Source of the DNA: JADJNW01 sp964523725
Lineage (GTDB): Bacteria > Bacteroidota > Bacteroidia > Chitinophagales > Saprospiraceae
Direction: 5' to 3'
DNA length: 64,000 nucleotides
NCBI GenBank assembly: GCA_964523725.1
Contig: CAZGAU010000003.1
Location: 16,731-80,730, forward strand
The notes below the pieces were generated by a model. That model saw nothing but the letters and a program-made list of their open reading frames with translations. It searched no databases and was not told the origin of the DNA. Positions 16,619 to 25,725 of the stretch are shown here, one piece after another. The position numbers were made by a program, and so were the translations under genes. Numbering within the stretch: the stretch's first letter is position 1; the number at the start of each line of letters is the position of its first letter.

Positions 16619-19600
16619 TTAAAACTCCACTCTTTTCAGTAATTCCTTCGGGTTCAGCTTGCGCAAATCCAGCGTAAAGGCGATGCGATTCCAATAGCTG
16701 CCGCGCTCGGCGTAGCGATCATCAATATTTTTACTATTTATTAATGGGAAGTAAATAGCAAATACGTCTTTTACGAATTCCAATGTAATCCCGCCACTCC
16801 AAAGTAATTGATCCTCAAAGGTTTCGCCTGCGCCGGTGGGCATGGCATTATCATAATAACCGATATCAAAATAAGGCTTGAGCGGCAAATTAAACGGCAA
16901 ACCATTCGGCAGATCGGCTTTCATATTTAGTGCAACGATAAAATTATTACTTCGTCCCAGACTAAATCCAGTGCCGACGGCATTTTTGAAGCCCCCATCG
17001 CGGATGGTAACCTGTTGCGACCAGATGCCGTCATCCTCGCTTCTACCGAAGTAAAAATCATCGAAACGGTAATCATTATATCCTTGCGAGATCAGGTTGA
17101 ACGCACCCGGGAAAATCGCGCCCCCATCGCGCCGGGAATTGGTGATAAAACCACCCGCAAATACCCGGAAATCAAAGCCTTTTTTCGGGGCGTAATGGAA
17201 GGTGTGCTTAATTTCCAGCGAAGCTTTCAGGTAGTTTTGATCCCGGTCAAACACGTCGGTGTAAGATTGCTGTTCCAGTGCTAAATAAATGCTATATGGA
17301 TTTAATGCGCGGCGGCTTTCTGCTAAATAACTCAACTCATGGATGTAAGAATCGGACCAGGCATTTCCCTGGTAATTACCGAAGGTCGGGCTGAACTGCG
17401 GGAACTCCTGATTGAGCCAGATGGTTCGCCATTGCAAGGTTTGGTAGAAATTACTCGCTGGTTTTTTGCCCAGCTCGATCTCCAGCGATGGCACAATTCG
17501 CGCATATTTTAAATCATAATTATCTGTAAAATTACGATCATAATTAAATGTTCTGCCGCCCACGCCCAGCGTAATCGCCCGGATCGCCTTTGTTTTCGGG
17601 TAGAACGTGTACTGCACTTCCCCCAATCCCACGATATTTTTTGAGGCAAAAGAATACATCGGGATAATGGTAAAATCAAATTGCTTGGGCGGCACCGTGT
17701 TATTATAAAAAGCCAGCCCCAGCATATATTTATCATAATTATTCCAGCCCATAGCCGGCGACCAGAAAAGCTGGGTGCGCTTGTCATTCTCCGGGGCAGG
17801 CAGGAAGCGGATTTGCAGAGGCTCGGAGGTATTGCCCGACGCCTTGATATGATTATTTTTCCTATTTATATCCAATGTAATACGGCGGCTGTCTAATGTA
17901 ATTTCTTCAAACCCATCGTAGGAAAATTCCACTACTTTTTCACCGGTAAAACCCTCGTACCACTTACTGTATTCTACATTTCCGTCCACAATAGCGTCCA
18001 AAGTAAACGGACCGGCTACCTGTCCTTTATTTTTTATTAAAACCCTGTAATGGACTTCACCCTGGCGCAATCCTTCAATGGTATAATCCATTTTATGATT
18101 GGAATATAATAATCCGTCAAACAACCAGTTTAAATTCGCGCCGGTCCGATTCTCCAAAACCGCCCGGAAATCCTCGGGTTGCGGGTGTTTGAATTTCCAT
18201 TGCTCATAATATTCCTGCATGGCAGCGTCAAATGTAATTTCGCCGATGTACTTTTCTAAATAATTAAGCGCCACCGCCGGTTTTTCATATGCCCCCAGGA
18301 AATAATTAATCTCGGTAAATTCATCCGAATGCGTATCTGGCGCCTGATCCAGGTTGCGGCGCGCCTGCCAGAGATAGGCGAGTTCGGTCAGACTCATGTC
18401 GGAGCCGCCTCTGATAAATTCCGGCAGGATCTCATCATATGCATCACTTTTATAATATTTATCTGTGTAACGTTTTTCATAATAAGAGTTAATACCCTCG
18501 TCCATCCAGGGGTGGTCGCGCTCATTGCTGGCAAGGATTCCGTAGAACCAATTGTGTCCCACTTCATGTGTAATAACAATATCAAGACTCTTGGGACTGC
18601 CCGCCGGACCAATCACCGTGATCATCGGATATTCCATGCCGCCGCCCGCGCTCAGCGCGCTCTGTACCGCCGTAGCATGCGGGTAAGGGTATTCGCCGAC
18701 CAGTTCTGAATAAAATTCCACTGAGCGATTGACATACTGAATGGCGTCTTTCCAAAGATTTCGTTCAAAATCGGTGAACATCACCCAGGTATCCACCGTA
18801 CGCCCGGAAGCAAGCGCCACTTCACCTTTTTGCACATAAAAACGCTTGTCGGCAAACCAGGCAAAATCGTGCACGTTTTCCGCGGTGTAGCGAATGGTTT
18901 TCATGTTATTGCTGGAGGGTGGAAAATCGCTTTGAGCTGTATCATAATTCGTATGATTAGATGATAATGTTTTAAAAAAAGCGTCAGTTTCTATTACTTT
19001 TTGCTGCAAAAACTGCTGCTCGCTCTCGGTTTGCAGCAGGCCTGTAGCGCCCACTACATAATTTTCCGGCAATGTAATAGTGACATCATATGAGCCAAAT
19101 TCTGAATAAAATTCGCCCATGTCGAGGTAAGGCATCGGGTGCCAGCCTTCGCGGTCATACACCGCCGGTTTGGGGTACCACTGCGTCAGCTGATAGGATT
19201 CGCCCACGTGCCCCAGGCGTGAAAAAGACGCCGGAATGTCCAGTTTAAAAGGCGTAGCGATGGTAATTTTTTCACCCGATTGCAAGGGCTGCGGCAGGCG
19301 CAGTATGGCGATGTCGGGATTGTCCTTTTGTAATTCGAGGGTGGCAGGCTGACCGTTCACCGTAAAATTCAATCCTGAGTAACCGCCCAGATCTTCTTTT
19401 TTAGCAAAATAAAAATCGGTGTCGCCGGTGCGCAGCTTTTGCCGCGCGAAAGCCGTGTTGCGGTTTTGGAAAGCGTTTGCCCACAAATGGATATATATAA
19501 AGTCCAGGTTATCAGGCGAGTTGTTGATGTATTCCATCTCGATCGTACCGTCGAGCACGTGCTGTTGGTCATTGAGACTTACATTTATTTTATAATGCAC

Positions 19601-19681
19601 TTCCTGTTGGAAATAAGGATTTTGTGCAAAAATTAAGTTGCCAGAGAACAGTGCAAACAGAAGGAACAAGCTCTTCTTCAT
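16619..19681 (-). CDS. M1 family metallopeptidase with beta-barrel-like C-terminal region
   Basis: The ATG at 19681 gives 1020 residues starting with a signal peptide (MKKSLFLLFALFSGNLIFAQ); an in-frame upstream ATG at 19723 would bury it. The M1 aminopeptidase region has the exopeptidase-like GGGMEYPM motif and the zinc site HEVGHNWFYG near residue 372, with the distal Glu in WMDEGINSYYEKR. The domain ends near residue 600. The last ~400 residues have repeated alternating strands, many aromatics and a terminal Phe (LLKRVEF), resembling an outer-membrane barrel. The peptidase would then face the periplasm or surface while anchored in the membrane. The fusion reading is by eye. Confidence 0.88.
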   Translation of the reverse strand: MKKSLFLLFALFSGNLIFAQNPYFQQEVHYKINVSLNDQQHVLDGTIEMEYINNSPDNLDFIYIHLWANAFQNRNTAFARQKLRTGDTDFYFAKKEDLGGYSGLNFTVNGQPATLELQKDNPDIAILRLPQPLQSGEKITIATPFKLDIPASFSRLGHVGESYQLTQWYPKPAVYDREGWHPMPYLDMGEFYSEFGSYDVTITLPENYVVGATGLLQTESEQQFLQQKVIETDAFFKTLSSNHTNYDTAQSDFPPSSNNMKTIRYTAENVHDFAWFADKRFYVQKGEVALASGRTVDTWVMFTDFERNLWKDAIQYVNRSVEFYSELVGEYPYPHATAVQSALSAGGGMEYPMITVIGPAGSPKSLDIVITHEVGHNWFYGILASNERDHPWMDEGINSYYEKRYTDKYYKSDAYDEILPEFIRGGSDMSLTELAYLWQARRNLDQAPDTHSDEFTEINYFLGAYEKPAVALNYLEKYIGEITFDAAMQEYYEQWKFKHPQPEDFRAVLENRTGANLNWLFDGLLYSNHKMDYTIEGLRQGEVHYRVLIKNKGQVAGPFTLDAIVDGNVEYSKWYEGFTGEKVVEFSYDGFEEITLDSRRITLDINRKNNHIKASGNTSEPLQIRFLPAPENDKRTQLFWSPAMGWNNYDKYMLGLAFYNNTVPPKQFDFTIIPMYSFASKNIVGLGEVQYTFYPKTKAIRAITLGVGGRTFNYDRNFTDNYDLKYARIVPSLEIELGKKPASNFYQTLQWRTIWLNQEFPQFSPTFGNYQGNAWSDSYIHELSYLAESRRALNPYSIYLALEQQSYTDVFDRDQNYLKASLEIKHTFHYAPKKGFDFRVFAGGFITNSRRDGGAIFPGAFNLISQGYNDYRFDDFYFGRSEDDGIWSQQVTIRDGGFKNAVGTGFSLGRSNNFIVALNMKADLPNGLPFNLPLKPYFDIGYYDNAMPTGAGETFEDQLLWSGGITLEFVKDVFAIYFPLINSKNIDDRYAERGSYWNRIAFTLDLRKLNPKELLKRVEF

Positions 19682-19841
19682 AATGAGAGATATTTCGGAT
19701 TTTTGGATGAAATTCAGATGCAAAGTAAAGCTAAGAGCTTCTACGTTCCAAGTGTTTTTTTGTTTTTGAAGCGCGGAAAAAAAATTAAAAAAATGAAGAA
19801 TTGGTTTTGAGCTGAATATTAACGCTTATCCAATGGGCTGG

Positions 19842-20570
19842 TTAAAGATATTTTGCTAATAATGTAGTTAATTTACTTTGAATATCATGCTTGACCAGCC
19901 CGCCATGATAACAAATGATTTTATTTACATCGTATTGAAGGAGTTTTTTTACAGATGCGACCGCCTGAGGCAGATCCAGGCAGTACTGAGGATTGGCGAT
20001 TTCCAGCTCGCCGTTTTCATACACCAATGCATCGGCTGAAATTAAAGTTTTATCATGGTTTAAATAAAGTGAAATATGTCCCGGCATGTGTCCGGGCGTA
20101 TGAATGATCTCGACGCCATCCAGAAAAGGTAAGTTCCCTTCCGAAAAAGTAACATCGACTTCCACCGGGCGAACGGTTTTTAAAAATTCCTGAAACTGAA
20201 ATGCCGCAGGTTGTTGATTTTCAGGGAGTAAAGCATGAGTGTTTTCTGCCTGAATCAGGCGTAAAGATTTCGCCTTTCCGCTGATATACGGTTCTTCCGC
20301 TTCGGGGGCATAAATTTTTATATCAGGATATTTTTCCTTTATTTCATGAAGCCCACCGATATGATCAATATCATGATGTGTAATAATAATTCCGGTAAGT
20401 TTTTGTAAAGACAATCCGTGCGCATTCATTGCTGCTTCAATCAATGGCATAAAACCTGCGTAGCCACAATCAACCAGAATCATATTATGATCATCCTGCA
20501 ATATAACGGGGTATAATCTATTTTCATTACCGTTGTTGGTAAATTTTACTTCTAGTGCATAGGTTTTCAT
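19842..20570 (-). CDS. MBL-fold metallo-hydrolase
   Basis: A 242-residue metallo-beta-lactamase-fold enzyme with the metal motif HHDIDH (IITHHDIDHIGGLHE), the third His in HTPGHMPGHISLYL, the Asp in SADALVY and a late His in ICYHGGLV. It is a single-domain protein. Substrate is unknown; candidates include glyoxalase II-like thioesterases, lactonases or phosphodiesterases. Its start is 67 bp from the end of the FtsX-type permease on the same strand, so they could be co-transcribed. Confidence 0.88.
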   Translation of the reverse strand: MKTYALEVKFTNNGNENRLYPVILQDDHNMILVDCGYAGFMPLIEAAMNAHGLSLQKLTGIIITHHDIDHIGGLHEIKEKYPDIKIYAPEAEEPYISGKAKSLRLIQAENTHALLPENQQPAAFQFQEFLKTVRPVEVDVTFSEGNLPFLDGVEIIHTPGHMPGHISLYLNHDKTLISADALVYENGELEIANPQYCLDLPQAVASVKKLLQYDVNKIICYHGGLVKHDIQSKLTTLLAKYL

Positions 20571-20637
20571 GATGATTATTTAGTAGCTGCTTTAAAATGT
20601 AAATGCTTCGGCGGATTTTATTACAAAAATGGTTTTC

Positions 20638-21864
20638 CTATTCCCGCCGGATTGCTTCCACCGGGTCGAGTCGCGCGGCTTTCATCGCCGGATAAGTGCC
20701 GAATATCACGCCAATTAGAATGGCAATCACGATAATAATCATTAAAGTATTCCAGGTGTAAGCCGCCTGAAAAGGCGTTTCCACGATGGCTTTGATAATC
20801 GCGACCATCAGCATGGTGCCCAGTATGCCAAAAACCAGGCCCAGCAAGCTTCCGAACAGGGAAATAGTAATGGATTCTGATAAAAATAACTGCATGATAT
20901 CGCGGCGATTGGCGCCCATGGCTTTGCGCAAGCCGATCTCCGGCGTTCGTTCGGTCACCGAAATGAGCAATACGTTCATCACCCCAATGCCGCCGACCAA
21001 CACCGAAATCCCGACGATCATCCCCATGACAATGCGGAAAAGCAAGAAGCCCTTAGCCACCTGATCTACCCGGAATTCATTGGTAATCACTTCAAAATCA
21101 TCCTTGCCGGTGGGGTAGCGCTCGGCAAACCAGCTCTCCAGTTGGGTTTTGAGCGCGGGCACGTCCTCCACGGATTTCGCATCTACGAGGCACAGGGGCG
21201 GCGACTGTTGCAGTACACTGTCGGGAATATGTATGATTGGAATAAATAAAGTGGGGGTAGGGGATCTGCCTTCTTTTAACACGCCAATAATTGTAAAATT
21301 TTTATTATTATAGTGAATGGTTTTATTTAGTAATTGCTCATGATTTTTTTCGCCATTGATTTGCTTGGCCAAGCCATAATCAATGATGGCTACATTCGCT
21401 TTTTGGGAAAAATCTTCTGGTAAGAACTCCCGCCCTGTCGATAATTCTTCACTTTCCGGGAGTGTTGGGGCAATGCCGCTTACCATGGCGCCGAGCGCTT
21501 CGGTTTTGCCTTCCATGCCGAGTTCGCTTGCCTCCCGCGTAAGCAAAAATGCAGTTGCTTTATTATTCAGTGTAGCTTGCATTTCATTTAGTGCATCATA
21601 ATTCAGGTACGCAAAATGATCCTTTTTGATACGCACATTATTTACTTTTTTATACGTTTCAGTGCGAATCATGATGTTTTTTAAATCGGTGGTTCTGCTG
21701 ATTTCCTCCGTGGCATATTTTTCCATCCCATCAATCAGCGACAAAATGGCGACCAGCGCCGCCACCCCGATCACGATGCCCAGAATGGACAGAAAGGTAT
21801 GAAAGAAATTGGAGCGGATGCTGTCCAGGGCTTGTGCAAACGAAAAGCGAAGTTTTTTCAACAT
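20638..21864 (-). CDS. MacB/FtsX-type ABC transporter permease
   Basis: The start at 21864 (MLKKLRFSFAQALDSIRSNFF) gives 408 residues and places the first membrane helix directly after a short cytoplasmic N-terminus, as in MacB-type permeases. An upstream in-frame ATG at 21966 adds a poor leader. The order is TM1 (TFLSILGIVIGVAALVAILS), a large periplasmic MacB_PCD domain (about 60-270), and three C-terminal helices carrying GGIGVMNVLLISVTERTPEI and GLRKAMGANRRDIMQLFLSE. Partners (ATPase and membrane-fusion protein) are not adjacent. These transporters act mechanically, on lipoproteins or exported peptides. Confidence 0.9.
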   Translation of the reverse strand: MLKKLRFSFAQALDSIRSNFFHTFLSILGIVIGVAALVAILSLIDGMEKYATEEISRTTDLKNIMIRTETYKKVNNVRIKKDHFAYLNYDALNEMQATLNNKATAFLLTREASELGMEGKTEALGAMVSGIAPTLPESEELSTGREFLPEDFSQKANVAIIDYGLAKQINGEKNHEQLLNKTIHYNNKNFTIIGVLKEGRSPTPTLFIPIIHIPDSVLQQSPPLCLVDAKSVEDVPALKTQLESWFAERYPTGKDDFEVITNEFRVDQVAKGFLLFRIVMGMIVGISVLVGGIGVMNVLLISVTERTPEIGLRKAMGANRRDIMQLFLSESITISLFGSLLGLVFGILGTMLMVAIIKAIVETPFQAAYTWNTLMIIIVIAILIGVIFGTYPAMKAARLDPVEAIRRE

Positions 21865-21970
21865 GATCCGGGTAATGTTTTGCTTGTTGATAAATTGTGT
21901 GCTAAAAAACATCACTTTTATTAAATGACACAGCTTTTTCGATGGAGGAAAGGAATGGGCAGACAAAATA

Positions 21971-22068
21971 AGTAGAGAGACAATTTTAAGTTCAAATAAA
22001 ATATTTTATAAGGAGTTGATTGTCACGTTAATTAAACTTTCGACAATCGACTGTAAAACTGTCCGACT
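21971..22068. repeat. Dispersed repeat, copy A (98 bp)
   Basis: This stretch aligns with 38807-38896 in the same orientation: shared blocks include GACAATTTTAAGTT, TATTTTATAAGG, GTTGATTGTCA, CTTTCGAC and GTAAAACTGTCCGACT, with scattered substitutions and one 7-bp length difference. Both copies lie between two minus-strand genes, upstream of one and downstream of the other. The role is unknown. Confidence 0.85.
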
Positions 22069-22092
22069 GCTTATTACATGATAATATTAAAT

Positions 22093-22130
22093 AAAAAAGC
22101 GCCACTCTTTTCTTCCAGGAATGACGCTTT
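22093..22130 (-). terminator. Rho-independent terminator for the VPS10/BNR gene
   Basis: On the minus strand AAAGCG-TCA pairs with TG-G-CGCTTT around an A/G-rich loop and is followed by TTTTTTATT. It lies about 80 bp after the stop of the gene at 22211. Confidence 0.6.
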
Positions 22131-22203
22131 GAACTTTTAAACCTCGAACCTTAAACCTCGAACCTTAAACCTTAAACCTTGAACCTTAAACCTTGAACTT
22201 TAG
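22131..22203. repeat. Degenerate heptamer tandem repeat (CCTTAAA / CCTTGAA)
   Basis: About nine copies of a 7-bp unit alternating CCTTAAA, CCTTGAA and CCTCGAA fill the space between the terminator hairpin and the 3' end of the VPS10/BNR gene. This is one of several short tandem repeats at gene ends in this window. Confidence 0.9.
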
Positions 22204-22210
22204 GTTGGTT

Positions 22211-25200
22211 TTACTGCTTGCCCAATTCCACCATTCTGCCCGGTGTGTAAGGCGCTCCGGCGGCTTCGAGTTTGCGTTCCAGGTTTTTAATATCGTTTTC
22301 CATCAGGCTGCGAATTTCAGCCAAAACAGGCTTGAATTCTTCGCTGGCGATTTTCAGTGCGTCCCGTTGTGTCTGCGTCGGTGCAGAAGTAGAGCCCGCT
22401 ACCCCAAAAACCGTTCTCAAGCGGCTGCTGATGCCAGGCTGAGTCGGCGCATCCACGCGGGAAGCGAGGCGATCACCGGACATGGCCAGGTTTATTTTTT
22501 CCAGTTTTGCTTCTACTTGTTTTAAATCGGATGTCAGCTCGGTAGGCGGTAATGCGACTGCCTCCAGCGCGGTGCGCATGGCTCGAACCCGAGTATTGAT
22601 ATCATTCAGCATACTGCTGGCGCCCATCATCACGCGCTGCAATTCCTGAGCTTCTTTCTGAAATTCGACCAAAGCTTTGCGATCAGGCGCTGGCAGCGTA
22701 ACGCCACCTAAAGAATTGATCTTGAATTGAATCGGCGCTACCAGTTCCTTGATTTCTCCATTTACACTTTGCGAAAGCGCAACGGTATAATCGCCCGGCA
22801 TTACCATGATCCCCGAACCGCCACCGCCGAATCTGCCGCTACCTACAGGCGTCATTGAAGGTGTGCGGCCGTCCCACACGATGCGATTGACGCCAGTACG
22901 CACGCCACTCTTGAGTTTGCGCACGATATTGCCCGACATGTCGCGAACAATAAATAACAAATATGGGGCTTCCTCATCCTCTTCGGCTTTCAATTCTTCG
23001 TAGGTCGGGTAGCGAATGGCTTCGCCTTTTTTGATCTTTGCCTGTTCATCTTCCTGGCGTTTTTGCTTCAGCGTTTTTACACCTTCTTTTACAAAATAAG
23101 TGAATGTAACGCCAATCTCTGGATTTTCAGCAGCATACATGGTGTGTCCCTGGAAACCTTTTTTACCACCCAAAGTGCCTAGCAGTGTGGATTCCAGATA
23201 CAATAAGCCATCCTTTACCGGGAAAATCTGCGCCGCCGCCTGGAGTTGCTCTTGCTTCATTTGCCGCAAAGGCGAATAATCATCCAGCACATAAAATCCG
23301 CGACCGAAAGTGCCCAGCACCAGATCATTTTCGCGTTTTTGAATGGCCATGTCGCGTACGGCGATGGTCGGAAGTCCGGCGCTGAGTTTTTTCCAGTATT
23401 TGCCGCCATCGACTGTCACAAAACAGCTGAATTCAGTACCCACGAAGAGCAAATCCTTGTCCACATGATCTTCGGCGAGGCTATAGGCAGAGCCGCGTTC
23501 GGGCAGATTGGATGTGATGCTCGTCCAGGTGCGCCCCTTGTCGGTGCTTTTGTACACGTAAGGTTTGAAATTGCCGTCCTTGTGGTTGTTGAAGGCTACA
23601 TATACCACATTTTCATCATGTTGTGAAGCCAGTAAATAATTGACATAACAACGCTCGGGTACGCCGGTAATTTTCTCGGATTCCAGTTTGCGCCAGGATT
23701 TGCCGCCGTCTTCCGTAACCTGGATCAAGCCATCGTCGGTACCCACATAGAGCAGATTTTCCTTGAGCGGGCTTTCCGCAAAAGCCACGATATTGCCATA
23801 TTCAGAGGTAGAACTATTCTTGGCCACCGCATCAATGCTTTGAATGCGTCCCATGACCGGCAAGGTATTCCTGTCGATCTGGCGTGTCAAATCCGGGCTG
23901 ATGGTTTGCCAGGTATCGCCGCGGTCGTCGCTTTTGAACAATTTATTGGCAGCAAAATAAATCCGGGTCGGATGATGCGCAGAGATGGAGAGCGGCGCGT
24001 CCCAGTTCCAGCGGAAATTATCCTCGCCTTTGCCCGGTTGTGGCTGAATGTCAATCGATTCGCCGCTGGCTCGGTCGAAGCGAACCAGATTACCATGCTG
24101 CGATTGCGCATAGACGATGTTCGGATTATTCGGATCAATCTGCGATTCAAAACCATCGCCACCCTGCGTCACAAACCAATCGGCATTCAGGATGCCGTGG
24201 CTGGAAATGGTGCGCGACGGACCGCCCAGGCTGTAATTATCCTGCGTACCGCCGTAGATATAATAAAATGGCTCGGAATTATCAACTGCAACTTTATAAA
24301 ACTGAGTTACCGGGAGGTTCTCTTTAAAATTCCAGGTTTGAGCCGCATCAAAACTTTCGTACAAACCACCGTCACAGCCCGCAATATAATGATTGGTGTT
24401 GTTCGGATCGATCCAGAGGCAATGGTTGTCCCAGTGCTTGAATTCCTCGCTCCAGCGGCTCCAGGTTCTGCCGCCGTCTTTGGAAAACTGATTGAACACA
24501 TCCATGGACACGATCATATCGGGATTGACCGGATCAACGACGATTTCAGAATAGTAATTACCGCTAGTATTATGACTACTGCGTTTTTCCCAGCTTGCCG
24601 CGCGATCATTCGACACAAAAAAGCCGCCACTGTTGCCTTCCGCTTCTACAATGGCATATAAAATATCAGAATTGGAAGGCGCCATTGCCAAGCCAACGCG
24701 TCCCATTTTGCCGGCAGGTAGCCCGCGATTTGCTTTCTCCCAGGATTTACCGCCATCAGTCGATTTGTAAACACCGCTCTCCGGGCCGCCGCCTACATAA
24801 GTGAACACGTGCCGCCGCCGCTGATGCGCCGCAGCGTACATAACATCAGGATTTCTGGGATCAAGGATGATGTCATTTACACCGGTATGCTCGTCGATCG
24901 TGAGCACTGCCTCCCAGGTCTTGCCACCGTCGGTTGTTTTATACACCCCGCGCTCACCGCCAGCCGACCAGAGCGGGCCGTACGCTGCCACAAAAACCAC
25001 ATCCGAATTGCGCGGATCAACCACGATTTTGCCGATGTGCTCGGAGCTTTTCAAACCCATATTTTTCCAGGATTTGCCGCCGTCTTCCGATTTGTAAACA
25101 CCATCGCCGTAGGCAACCGAACGCTGGTTATTATTTTCACCGGTACCGACCCACACGATGCTGGGATTATTCGGATCAATCGTGACACAACCAATTGAAT

Positions 25201-25516
25201 AAGAGCCTTGTGCGTCAAAAATGGGCTCAAAGGTAGTGCCGTTGTTCTCGGTTTTCCAGACGCCGCCCGAAGCGGAAGCGACATAGTAAACGCTACTATT
25301 CCCAGGGTGTACCGCAATATCGGCGATACGCCCGGATGTGAGCGCCGGACCCACCGAGCGAAACTTCAGCCCCGAGAGTGAGACTTTATCCAGATAATGC
25401 TGCTCTTTCTTTTCTTCTTTTTTAGCACTGTCGGCTTTGTTTTTTTGTGCAAATGCCGGTAGAATGGCAAGCATCAAAACAGCTACCGAAATAGATTGGA
25501 AAGTGATTTTTTTCAT
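22211..25516 (-). CDS. VPS10/sortilin-like BNR-repeat exported protein
   Basis: The start at 25516 gives 1101 residues and a clean signal peptide (MKKITFQSISVAVLMLAILPAFAQ). Two propeller-type domains are built from many BNR/Asp-box repeats (SEDGGKSWKNM, TTDGGKTWEAV, STDGGKSWEKA, SKDGGRTWSRW, SDDRGDTWQTI, TEDGGKSWRKL, STDKGRTWTSI). A linker follows with a FlgD-like strand set (RDMSGNIVRKLKSG, GVNRIVWDGR), and a C-terminal helical region lies at about 960-1090. Such proteins are common exported proteins of Bacteroidota annotated as glycosyl hydrolase or VPS10; the sialidase active-site set is not evident, so a binding role is as likely as catalysis. Confidence 0.85.
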   Translation of the reverse strand: MKKITFQSISVAVLMLAILPAFAQKNKADSAKKEEKKEQHYLDKVSLSGLKFRSVGPALTSGRIADIAVHPGNSSVYYVASASGGVWKTENNGTTFEPIFDAQGSYSIGCVTIDPNNPSIVWVGTGENNNQRSVAYGDGVYKSEDGGKSWKNMGLKSSEHIGKIVVDPRNSDVVFVAAYGPLWSAGGERGVYKTTDGGKTWEAVLTIDEHTGVNDIILDPRNPDVMYAAAHQRRRHVFTYVGGGPESGVYKSTDGGKSWEKANRGLPAGKMGRVGLAMAPSNSDILYAIVEAEGNSGGFFVSNDRAASWEKRSSHNTSGNYYSEIVVDPVNPDMIVSMDVFNQFSKDGGRTWSRWSEEFKHWDNHCLWIDPNNTNHYIAGCDGGLYESFDAAQTWNFKENLPVTQFYKVAVDNSEPFYYIYGGTQDNYSLGGPSRTISSHGILNADWFVTQGGDGFESQIDPNNPNIVYAQSQHGNLVRFDRASGESIDIQPQPGKGEDNFRWNWDAPLSISAHHPTRIYFAANKLFKSDDRGDTWQTISPDLTRQIDRNTLPVMGRIQSIDAVAKNSSTSEYGNIVAFAESPLKENLLYVGTDDGLIQVTEDGGKSWRKLESEKITGVPERCYVNYLLASQHDENVVYVAFNNHKDGNFKPYVYKSTDKGRTWTSITSNLPERGSAYSLAEDHVDKDLLFVGTEFSCFVTVDGGKYWKKLSAGLPTIAVRDMAIQKRENDLVLGTFGRGFYVLDDYSPLRQMKQEQLQAAAQIFPVKDGLLYLESTLLGTLGGKKGFQGHTMYAAENPEIGVTFTYFVKEGVKTLKQKRQEDEQAKIKKGEAIRYPTYEELKAEEDEEAPYLLFIVRDMSGNIVRKLKSGVRTGVNRIVWDGRTPSMTPVGSGRFGGGGSGIMVMPGDYTVALSQSVNGEIKELVAPIQFKINSLGGVTLPAPDRKALVEFQKEAQELQRVMMGASSMLNDINTRVRAMRTALEAVALPPTELTSDLKQVEAKLEKINLAMSGDRLASRVDAPTQPGISSRLRTVFGVAGSTSAPTQTQRDALKIASEEFKPVLAEIRSLMENDIKNLERKLEAAGAPYTPGRMVELGKQ

Positions 25517-25725
25517 TACGATCAGATTTTGAATAAAAAATTCAGGTTTAGCCAGTTCATTACTTATGAGACACTGCATTTCAGGATATTTTTCGAGTAA
25601 AATAGCGCATTTTGCACAAAATAGGCAAAAAACAAGGCTTGTGACTTTTTGCTAATTTATTGCGCCCCAATATCACGTATCCAAAAATCAATCTCCGAAA
25701 CCCAACTTTTCCCTACTTTTGCCCT

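Noticed and set aside
25660..25725. Upstream TTG start for the O-antigen ligase-like gene
   Set aside because: The ATG at 25726 gives a normal N-terminus with the first membrane segment; the longer form adds a proline-rich leader without hydrophobic character.
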